Shown here piece after piece: positions 57,873 through 64,000 of a DNA stretch of 64,000 bases. The stretch spans positions 1,406,370-1,470,369 of the forward strand of contig NC_020055.1 of the NCBI RefSeq assembly GCF_000331025.1. Direction: 5' to 3'. The stretch comes from Maridesulfovibrio hydrothermalis AM13 = DSM 14728 (lineage in GTDB: Bacteria > Desulfobacterota > Desulfovibrionia > Desulfovibrionales > Desulfovibrionaceae). The notes under the pieces were generated by a model that was not told the origin of the DNA, did no database searches, and saw nothing but the letters and a program-made list of their open reading frames with translations. Both the position numbers and the translations under genes were made by a program. Position 1 is the stretch's first letter. Each line of letters begins with the position of its first letter.

Positions 57873-59585
57873 ATGTTTAGTGGAATATCTGTATCGCCGG
57901 GGGTGGCTCTCGCTCAGGCCGTTGTGCTGAGCAGTGAGCAGGTAAGCTTTGACAGGTCTCCTGTCGCAAGTGAGTTTATTGAAAGGGAAATTGATAAATT
58001 TAAGAATGCAGTAGCTGAATCCGTAAAACAGCTGACTTTGATTGAAACCCATGTGCGTGAAAAAATGGGTGATGACAAGGCCGCTATTTTTGAAGGACAC
58101 CTGATGCTGGTGGAGGATGAGGAGTTGTCCGAAACCGTTATCGAAGTGATTCGGGGACAGCGTTTTCCCGCTCCGGCAGCAGTAGAGGCGGTTATTAACG
58201 AGCACGCTTCCGCTATGGAGGAGATGGAGGATGAATATCTTAAGGCCCGGGCCGTGGATATGCGCGATCTGGGGCACAGGCTTGTACTGAACTGTCTGGG
58301 TATTGCCCCGCAGAGCCTTGAGACCTTTGAGTTTGAGGTTATTATAGTCGCTGAGGATCTTACACCGTCACAGGCGGCTGTGCTGGATACCTCCAAAGTC
58401 AAAGGCATTATTACTGAGCGGGGCAGCCGCACCTCGCATACTGCTATTATGGCGGCCTCTATGGAGATTCCGGCTATCGTCGCAGTCGAAGGGGTCAGCA
58501 CGGCAATTCAGAATGGTGATATGGTCGCTCTGGATGCGGAGCATAATCAGATTATTGTAAATCCTACCCCGTCTCAACTGGATCAGGTCGAGTACAGGCG
58601 GGAGCAATTCATTCTTGAGCGCAAATTGCTTGAAGAGCTGCGGGATCTGCCCGCCCGGACCAGTGACGGAGTACGCATCAAGCTGGCAGCCAATATCGGT
58701 TCGCCCGCAGATAGTGCACCAGCTCTGCTCAAGGGAGCCGAGGGCGTTGGTTTATATAGAGTAGAGTTCCTGTTTATGGAAACCAGCGAGGCTCCTGATG
58801 AAGAAATGCAATATCAGGCTTTCAAATCCGTTGTTGATGACATGAAAGGCATGCCGGTGGTTATCCGCACACTGGATGTGGGCGGAGACAAAGACCTGCC
58901 TTATCTTGCCCTGCCTAAAGAAGAGAACCCGTTTCTTGGATGCCGTGGTATAAGACTTTGTTTTGAACGGCCCAGTCTGCTTCTCAGGCAATTGCGGGCT
59001 TTGCTCCGGGCCGGGGTGCACGGAGATATAAGAATTCTTGTTCCTATGATTTCGTCAGTTGATGAAGTCCGCAGGTTCAAGGAATTCCTTGCCGAGGCCC
59101 AGAGTTCCCTTGAACATGAAGGCATAGCTTACGCCAAAGATCTGCCGGTGGGAGTGATGATTGAAACTCCGGCTGCGGTTTTTCTGGCCCCGCACCTTAT
59201 TCGTGAAACGGACTTTTTCAGTATCGGAACCAACGATCTGACTCAGTACACTCTGGCTGTTGACCGTCAGAATGAACGCATTGCAGAGCTTTTCGAACAG
59301 CTTTCTCCTGCCGTTCTTCTTGGTATCAAACATACTGTTGATGCCGCCCGTGAAGAAGGTAAGCCTGTCTGCGTCTGTGGGCAGATGGCCGGAGATGTTC
59401 TTTCAGCCCTGCTGCTGGTCGGGCTGGGTGTTGAGGAACTCAGTATGAGTCCCGTGCATATTCCACGAGTGAAAAATGCGATACGGAAACACAGCTGCGC
59501 CAGACTCCGTGATATTGCAAGAGATGCGCTGGGGCTGGCCACCGCCGCTGAGGTAAAGGCGAAACTTGAAAAATATCTGGGTTAA
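57873..59585 (+). CDS. ptsI: PTS enzyme I
   Basis: This 570-residue enzyme takes phosphate from PEP and gives it to HPr. The phosphohistidine is H189 (GSRTSHTAIMA), and the PEP-binding barrel shows GAEGVGLYRVEFLFM, FFSIGTNDLTQYTLAVDR and VCVCGQMAGD with the catalytic cysteine. The ATG at 57873 is eight bases after GGAGG. Having the general PTS proteins inside a sugar-specific cluster suggests that this may be the cell's main or only sugar PTS; that is inference. A weak hairpin with a T-run follows at 59591-59628. Confidence 0.96.
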   Translation: MFSGISVSPGVALAQAVVLSSEQVSFDRSPVASEFIEREIDKFKNAVAESVKQLTLIETHVREKMGDDKAAIFEGHLMLVEDEELSETVIEVIRGQRFPAPAAVEAVINEHASAMEEMEDEYLKARAVDMRDLGHRLVLNCLGIAPQSLETFEFEVIIVAEDLTPSQAAVLDTSKVKGIITERGSRTSHTAIMAASMEIPAIVAVEGVSTAIQNGDMVALDAEHNQIIVNPTPSQLDQVEYRREQFILERKLLEELRDLPARTSDGVRIKLAANIGSPADSAPALLKGAEGVGLYRVEFLFMETSEAPDEEMQYQAFKSVVDDMKGMPVVIRTLDVGGDKDLPYLALPKEENPFLGCRGIRLCFERPSLLLRQLRALLRAGVHGDIRILVPMISSVDEVRRFKEFLAEAQSSLEHEGIAYAKDLPVGVMIETPAAVFLAPHLIRETDFFSIGTNDLTQYTLAVDRQNERIAELFEQLSPAVLLGIKHTVDAAREEGKPVCVCGQMAGDVLSALLLVGLGVEELSMSPVHIPRVKNAIRKHSCARLRDIARDALGLATAAEVKAKLEKYLG

Positions 59586-59643
59586 AAAAGTCTGTATGTC
59601 AGCAGGGTGCAGATAGTTTTTTTGTAACGTGCTTTTGATGAAA

Positions 59644-59710
59644 GGTGCTGTCCGGTCTAACCGGAAGTCGCAGGAAAGGGGCTTAGCCCCTTTGCCCGCA
59701 GCTAGGCAAA
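59644..59710. repeat. Intergenic structured repeat, copy B
   Basis: The block GGTGCTGTCC, a small hairpin (CCGGT-CTA-ACCGG), GTCGCAGGA and a GC-rich hairpin (AAAGGGGC-TTA-GCCCCTTT, 59675-59693) parallels copy A at 3964. It too lies between convergent genes. The hairpin sequence differs wholly from copy A, while its position is kept. Confidence 0.45.
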
Positions 59711-59738
59711 GTCTTACCCCAAAGTGTATGCAATATGT

Positions 59739-60956
59739 TCAGAATTCATCAGGAATTGCGCAGTTCTGGTGCAGTTTTTCAAGCACCAGTGCTCCGGCTC
59801 CGCGGGCGTAGTTTCCCTCGCGCCAGGGGCGGATGATCATTTCGGGGACAGTTCCGAATACTTCACAGCTCCGTTTGTCCATTGCTTTGGTCATCGGTTC
59901 GAAAAGCATATCTTTTGCTAAGTAGCTCTTGCCGGTGATGATGATCTTTTCGGGGTCAAACACTCTGGTCAGGTCGGAAATCCGCTTTCCGAGTATGGTC
60001 CCCACGCGGGTGAAAATATCTTGCAAAACAGGGTTGCCTTTCTTGGCGGCGTCAATGACAGTTTCAATCGTGATATTATCCGGATCTTCCGGTTCCCACA
60101 GCTTTTTATCTGCCAGCTCCTTAGCGTCACGCAGGATGGATAAATTGGAGCCGACAGCTTCCAGACAACCGGTCAATCCACATCGGCAGAGCGGGTTGCC
60201 GGAATAACCGTGAACATGTCCCAGCTCACCTGCCATACCCTTCCAGCCGCGCACCAGCCGGCCATCGATGAGAATCCCAAGCCCGACACCATGCTCAAGG
60301 GTAACTACGATAAAATTATCGCACCCACGGGCAGCACCGAACCAGTGCTCGTAAATAGCCAAAGTATTGGAGCTGTTTTCGATGAATGTTTGAAATCCGG
60401 TTTTCTTTTCAACCATGCCGCTGAAATGGACATCTTTCCAGCCCTCACTCTGGTTGAATCCGGGATGAAAATGGATCACCCCTTCACGATGATTGACCAG
60501 TCCCGGTATGCCGAGACCAAGTCCGACAAGATCGTCCGGAATAAAGCCGTGACGCAGGCGGCAGGTTTTTATTGCCTCTGCCAGCAGGTCCGTGATTTTA
60601 TCCGGAGAATGTGTGCCGGGGGCGATAGGTACATGGTGCGAAGCCATAACTTTTGCTTCAAGATTAATGATAACAACGCTGATTTTTTCTGCTGAAATAT
60701 AAGCTCCGGCAACAAAAGCTCCGTCCGGATTCAGTGCCAGAAGCACTGGCGGTCTGCCTGAAGTTGAGCTGACCGCCTCTTTTTCGTAAACAATTCCTTC
60801 CTTGATAAATTCAGCGGTAATTGCGGTGACCGTGGCCTGACTAAGTCCGGTTTGCTGAGCGATATCTTTCCTGGAGATATTTTTGGCGAGTCTAATGATT
60901 CCTAAGATATTGCAGCGGTTGATAGCCCTCATCATATTCTTGTTGGCGGCGCGCAT
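59739..60956 (-). CDS. ROK-family transcriptional repressor (NagC/Mlc-like)
   Basis: This 405-residue regulator has an N-terminal winged helix (NISRKDIAQQTGLSQATVTAI, about residues 20-45) and a ROK sugar-kinase-like domain. The zinc motif is GNPLCRCGLTGCLEAVGS, with GHVHG before it. Such proteins repress sugar genes until they bind GlcNAc-6-P or a similar ligand. It is convergent with ptsI and ends the nag cluster, so it most likely controls nagBA and nagE-ptsHI. DNA-binding and ligand domains appear complete. Confidence 0.9.
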   Translation of the reverse strand: MRAANKNMMRAINRCNILGIIRLAKNISRKDIAQQTGLSQATVTAITAEFIKEGIVYEKEAVSSTSGRPPVLLALNPDGAFVAGAYISAEKISVVIINLEAKVMASHHVPIAPGTHSPDKITDLLAEAIKTCRLRHGFIPDDLVGLGLGIPGLVNHREGVIHFHPGFNQSEGWKDVHFSGMVEKKTGFQTFIENSSNTLAIYEHWFGAARGCDNFIVVTLEHGVGLGILIDGRLVRGWKGMAGELGHVHGYSGNPLCRCGLTGCLEAVGSNLSILRDAKELADKKLWEPEDPDNITIETVIDAAKKGNPVLQDIFTRVGTILGKRISDLTRVFDPEKIIITGKSYLAKDMLFEPMTKAMDKRSCEVFGTVPEMIIRPWREGNYARGAGALVLEKLHQNCAIPDEF

Positions 60957-61341
60957 GAATTTCTCCAGAGTAATCTGTTTAGAATATTCAGCACTTTGTT
61001 ACCGGATATACAATATTTGGGCAAGGAATGCGGGAGGTATTAGATGGCGTTTACTGATCAGTGAGTTTTGGAAAATGCAGCAATTTGAATCTAATTAATA
61101 ATCATATTTTTAAATGCAGAATTTTTGACCGCCAAACGCAGCCATTGTTTAAAAGTTGCAGTCAAAACTTCTTTCAGGTGACGAAATGGATGCCCGTAAA
61201 GTGTGGCGGGGTCATCTGTTAACCCTCTTCTTGTTTGTGCGTAATACTTAAGCAAAGAAACTGGTAGTGAATTGGCAAGGAATTGGCAAGGAATTGGCAG
61301 GGATGGCAGGCGAGGGACGTTTTCCGTTGAAAAAAAGAAAA
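60957..61341. other. Intergenic stretch with short tandem repeat
   Basis: No gene is supported. At 61269-61301 an 11-base unit (GAATTGGCAAG) occurs three times in tandem, the last copy with one change. It could be a replication-slippage tract or a set of phased sites. Confidence 0.5.
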
Positions 61342-61369
61342 CGCCTGTCTCTCATAAGAGAGACAGGCG
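61342..61369 (-). terminator. Terminator of the RRM-protein gene
   Basis: A perfect 12-bp stem (CGCCTGTCTCTC and complement) with loop ATAA is followed on the minus strand by TTTTCTTTTTTT. Confidence 0.9.
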
Positions 61370-61401
61370 CTAAAAGGCAATTCGGGCTTACGCTCGAAAA
61401 A

Positions 61402-61665
61402 CTACCAACGTGGGCGTTCTTCGCGAGCTTTAGCTTCGTTGACTTTGAGGTTACGGCCACCGAAATCTTTGCCGTCGAGGGCTTCGATTGCGTCGTGTGC
61501 ACCGTTGTCGTCCATTTCAACAAAGCCGAAACCACGAGGGCGTCCGGTTTCGCGGTCTTCAATGAGTTTAACAGAAGTAACTTCGCCGAAAGCTTCGAAA
61601 GCAGCGCGAACATCTTCTTCAGTAGCAGACCAGGGCAGATTTCCAACATAAAGATTCTTAGACAT
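61402..61665 (-). CDS. RRM-domain RNA-binding protein
   Basis: This 87-residue protein is a single RNA-recognition motif. RNP2 (NLYVGNLPW) and RNP1 (RGFGFVEMDD) are intact, and the C-terminus is short and basic (NEAKAREERPRW). Bacterial proteins of this kind bind single-stranded RNA and are often cold-induced. The ATG at 61665 after GGAGAATTTAC is clear; the frame is open further up but lacks a ribosome site. It is a single gene with its own terminator and an unusual upstream region. Confidence 0.93.
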   Translation of the reverse strand: MSKNLYVGNLPWSATEEDVRAAFEAFGEVTSVKLIEDRETGRPRGFGFVEMDDNGAHDAIEALDGKDFGGRNLKVNEAKAREERPRW

Positions 61666-61692
61666 GTAAATTCTCCAAAACGTGATAATGTA

Positions 61693-61726
61693 TAGTGCGC
61701 GTGCACCAAAAATAGTGCCCGTGCAC
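61693..61726 (-). repeat. Direct repeat upstream of the RRM gene
   Basis: TAGTGCGCGTGCAC and TAGTGCCCGTGCAC differ by one base and start 20 bases apart, about two turns of the helix. They lie 28-61 bases before the RRM start, overlapping the expected promoter, so they are good candidates for a paired protein-binding site. Confidence 0.55.
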
Positions 61727-61737
61727 TCAAAAAAGAA

Positions 61738-61764
61738 AGCCGTGTACAAGATGCGTACACGGCT
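61738..61764 (-). terminator. Terminator-like hairpin upstream of the RRM gene
   Basis: The stem AGCCGTGTAC / GTACACGGCT with a 7-base loop is followed on the minus strand by TTCTTTTTT. It must end a transcript that begins to its right, or act as an attenuator in the RRM leader. Confidence 0.75.
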
Positions 61765-61770
61765 CTCGAT

Positions 61771-61857
61771 TTACTTGTTCAAATTTAAACCAGCGCTGGT
61801 CACAGTCTTGACCGTGCCTTCACGGGAACGGCTGGTGTTAGAGATTAAATTGACCAT
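61771..61857 (-). CDS. Possible 28-codon small ORF before the hairpin
   Basis: A minus-strand frame of 28 codons (MVNLISNTSRSREG to AGLNLNK) ends six bases before the terminator hairpin. Its ribosome site is weak, and TTGACT about 15 bases upstream could instead be a -35 box, which would make this a short untranslated RNA. It is kept because a free-standing terminator needs an upstream gene. Confidence 0.3.
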   Translation of the reverse strand: MVNLISNTSRSREGTVKTVTSAGLNLNK

Positions 61858-62203
61858 TTTCAGAGTTAAGTCAAGCACTATTATTATTAAAAAAAAGATT
61901 TCAAGGTTATCCGGTCCGGAATTCCAAAAGCAGGGAAAGGTTGAATTGCAGATAAAAAACAGTGAACACTCTGATTAGTATGAATAATTACCAATCCAGT
62001 CAGGGGTGGAGACTGCTCTGGTTATAAATAATAAAAATAAATTTGCGATTTTTGATTTTATGGAAGAATTATATGCTAGCTAAATCTATTCAATGCTTTT
62101 TTCTTTTCTTTAGTAAATTAATATTAACTGGAGTATTCTTTCAGGTATTAATCAAATTTATTTATATTATTTTACTAGATCAATATTTTACTTAGGATTT
62201 ACT
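61858..62203. other. AT-rich intergenic stretch, no gene seen
   Basis: This region is rich in A/T runs and shows no coding signal on either strand. It should hold the promoter of the operon starting at 62204 and that of the minus-strand transcript ending at 61738. Confidence 0.5.
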
Positions 62204-63283
62204 ATGACAAATAAGGTGTTTGCAGTTGTCTACTGTGAAGGTTTCTTTGGCGAGATGGATGGTAAAACAGCGAACGGGTTAGTTCGTTATTCAGAAAAGT
62301 ATGAAATTGCAGGTATCATCGATAGTACAAAAGAAGGTCTTGATGCCGGAGAAGTGCTGGGCGGTGAGGCGAATGGAATTCCGATCTACAAAAATATACG
62401 CAAGGCTCTGGAGGGAAAGGGCGAATCCGTAAAAGCATTTATTTACGGCATGGCTCCATTGTCCGGTTCTTTCTCCTTAGAAGACCGGGATGTGATGTTT
62501 TATGCAATGGAGAATAATCTCGATATTATTAATGGATTGCATGACTTTTTAACTGACGATGAAGATTTCATGGAAAAGGCTGCAAAGTGTAATGTTCAGG
62601 TACACGACATACGAAAACAGCAAAACAATATGCAGCGAAATGTCTTTACCGGCAGCATAGGCAAGGTCAAGTGTCCAAAAATTGCTGTTCTCGGAACTGA
62701 TAGTGCTGTCGGGAAGCGTACAACCTCAGTTATTTTGACTGAAGCCCTTCGTAAGCTCGGCCTTAAGTCTGTGATGATTGCAACAGGGCAGACCGGCGTT
62801 ATTCAAGGAGCGGAGTTTGGCGTTCCTCTCGATGCTTTGAAGGAGCAGTTTATTTCAGGTGAAATGGAAAAAGCCATTGTTGATGCCTGGGAAGCAGTAG
62901 AGCCGGATGTCATGATTCTTGAGGGGCAGGGGGCGTTAAGTCATCCAGCATATTTGAGTTCGTGCTTTATTATCAGAGGCGGACAGCCTGAAGCTATTAT
63001 TGTGCAGCATCCGCCAAAGCGGGAAAATCTCGGTGATTATCCTGACATCAAAATGCCCTCTATTGAGAGTGAAATTGAACTTATTGAAGTGTTTTCAAAG
63101 TCACCGGTGATCGGCATTGCCATCAATCATGAAAATATGTCTGATTCTCAGGTCGATGAGACAATTGATTCTTATCAAAAGCAGTTTGAAATTCCAGCGA
63201 CAGATGTCCTTAAATTCGGCTGCGACGCGCTGGTCGCAAAAATACTGGCTACTTTTCCCAAGCTCCAAGCCAAGCTGGCTTGA
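62204..63283 (+). CDS. DUF1611 / DgcN-like protein
   Basis: This 359-residue protein has an N-terminal Rossmann-like domain (1-~140) and a C-terminal P-loop domain with GTDSAVGKRTT (164-174) and EGQGALSHPAYLSS. That is the layout of DUF1611 proteins, one of which (DgcN) acts in D-amino-acid metabolism. The ATG follows TTAGGA. Its stop overlaps by one base the start of a racemase-like gene, so the two are coupled and probably act in one pathway on an amino acid or peptide. The reaction is not known with certainty. Confidence 0.83.
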   Translation: MTNKVFAVVYCEGFFGEMDGKTANGLVRYSEKYEIAGIIDSTKEGLDAGEVLGGEANGIPIYKNIRKALEGKGESVKAFIYGMAPLSGSFSLEDRDVMFYAMENNLDIINGLHDFLTDDEDFMEKAAKCNVQVHDIRKQQNNMQRNVFTGSIGKVKCPKIAVLGTDSAVGKRTTSVILTEALRKLGLKSVMIATGQTGVIQGAEFGVPLDALKEQFISGEMEKAIVDAWEAVEPDVMILEGQGALSHPAYLSSCFIIRGGQPEAIIVQHPPKRENLGDYPDIKMPSIESEIELIEVFSKSPVIGIAINHENMSDSQVDETIDSYQKQFEIPATDVLKFGCDALVAKILATFPKLQAKLA

Positions 63284-64000
63284 TGAATACTCCTTATCTT
63301 GAAATTGACCTTTCAAAATTACATAGTAACGCCAAGCAGTTAACAGCCATGTTCGGCAGTCGGGGTATTGATATTACCGGGGTGACTAAAAGCGTTTTAG
63401 GAGACCCTGAAATTGCAGCTGCTCTGGTTTCCGCCGGAATAACTTCTCTTGGTGATTCCAGAATCGAGAACATAATCCGCATGAAAGAAGCTGGTGTTCA
63501 GGCCGCTTTTACTCTGATCCGAACGCCTGCGCTCAGTGCAGCCTGTGATGTTGTCACATATGTCGATGTGAGTTTTAATACCGAGTTATCTGTTATTGCA
63601 GAGTTGTCTGAGTTTGCTGTCAGGCAGAAGAAGGTTCACGATATCGTTCTCATGGTAGAGATGGGGGATCTCCGCGAGGGGATACTTCGTGAGGACATCA
63701 ATAAAATAATTGGAGAAGCTCTTCTGATGAAAGGCATCAGGATTATCGGGTTAGGGACCAATCTGGCTTGTTTTAACGGGGTCAAGCCAACCAGACGCAA
63801 TATGGATGATTTATCTCGTCTGACAGAAAGCTGTGAAAGAAATCACGGCATCAAGTTGCATCTTATTTCCGGTGGAAATTCTGCCAATTTTGACTGGGCG
63901 TTTGCCGATGACAGTAAAGGCCGGATAAATAATGTACGGCTGGGAGAAGCGATTTTTCTAGGCAGGGAAACGCTTTCGCGGAGGCACATCAAAGGACTTC
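63283..64000 (+). CDS. Alanine/ornithine-racemase-like PLP enzyme, N-terminal part
   Basis: The gene starts with ATG overlapping the upstream stop (TGATG) and runs open to the window end (239 codons seen). The product is a fold-type III PLP barrel, as in alanine racemase and ornithine racemase. YLEIDLSKLHSNAKQL and the PLP-lysine segment ITGVTKSVLGDPEIA are clear, followed by GITSLGDSRIENI and, later, LISGGNSANFDW and RLGEAIFLGRE. The C-terminal part lies outside. With DUF1611 next to it, a D-amino-acid or ornithine pathway is likely. Confidence 0.87.
   Translation, partial: MNTPYLEIDLSKLHSNAKQLTAMFGSRGIDITGVTKSVLGDPEIAAALVSAGITSLGDSRIENIIRMKEAGVQAAFTLIRTPALSAACDVVTYVDVSFNTELSVIAELSEFAVRQKKVHDIVLMVEMGDLREGILREDINKIIGEALLMKGIRIIGLGTNLACFNGVKPTRRNMDDLSRLTESCERNHGIKLHLISGGNSANFDWAFADDSKGRINNVRLGEAIFLGRETLSRRHIKGL

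Noticed and set aside
61248-61760. 170-codon minus-strand frame over the RRM gene
   Set aside because: It runs through the RRM gene in another frame and through its terminator; the RRM frame carries the clear RNP motifs.
61682-61978. 98-codon plus-strand frame upstream of the RRM gene
   Set aside because: Lys/Ser-rich product with no features, crossing hairpins and repeats on the other strand.

Overview
The window reads as a chromosomal segment of a Gram-negative, motile, anaerobic deltaproteobacterium, most likely a marine-type member of the Desulfovibrionaceae. This is inference from moderate GC, many chemotaxis and two-component proteins, sigma-54 regulators, a UbiA-type quinone prenyltransferase, a glycyl-radical enzyme and the general look of the proteins; no rRNA or tRNA is present to confirm it. 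Gene order is mostly ordinary chromosome, with a few accessory modules set in between housekeeping genes.

Region 1 (1-8.9 kb): the 3' end of tyrS, a small DMT-type membrane protein, a UbiA-family prenyltransferase and a PAS chemoreceptor. On the minus strand follow a hydantoinase A-like protein and a histone-deacetylase-like amidohydrolase in one operon, next to a GAF/sigma-54 activator. Region 2 (9-17.2 kb): a 76-residue membrane-tailed protein behind a good sigma-54 promoter and a C-rich hairpin, an orphan ZnuA-like metal-binding protein, the nitrogen module amtB-glnB-glnD behind a second sigma-54 promoter, and purD-purE. Region 3 (17.3-28.8 kb): receiver and HPt proteins, htpG with a MerR-type regulator, coaX, eno, folD, an HD-GYP protein and uvrA. 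Region 4 (28.8-38.4 kb, mainly minus strand): an HPt protein, an exported acetolactate decarboxylase, cheD, a DsbA-like protein lacking its first active-site cysteine, a STAS protein, an MFS transporter, a YgjP-like metallopeptidase, an aminotransferase, a DEAD-box helicase, then a DoxX/MauE protein and a rhodanese lipoprotein.

Region 5 (38.6-41.4 kb) is an accessory patch: a short RHS-core protein followed directly by two overlapping AT-rich genes for multi-pass membrane proteins I do not recognise. Region 6 (41.7-53.2 kb) holds a large Cache/HAMP/PAS chemoreceptor and then the most interesting locus. A B12-independent glycyl-radical diol dehydratase, its activase, an HbpS/GlcG-like protein and an unrecognised integral membrane protein form an operon. 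Divergent from it is a two-component system whose kinase carries a PocR-type ligand-binding domain and whose regulator is sigma-54 dependent. The catalytic and substrate residues of glycerol dehydratase are all present, so sensor, regulator, probable transporter and enzyme appear to make a self-contained diol or glycerol module with no microcompartment genes.

Region 7 (53.3-61 kb) is an N-acetylglucosamine regulon: nagA-nagB, a nagE-type EIICBA permease, HPr, enzyme I and a ROK repressor. Region 8 (61.3-64 kb) holds an RRM RNA-binding protein with an unusual upstream region, and the start of an operon with a DUF1611/DgcN-like protein and an alanine/ornithine-racemase-like enzyme that runs off the window.
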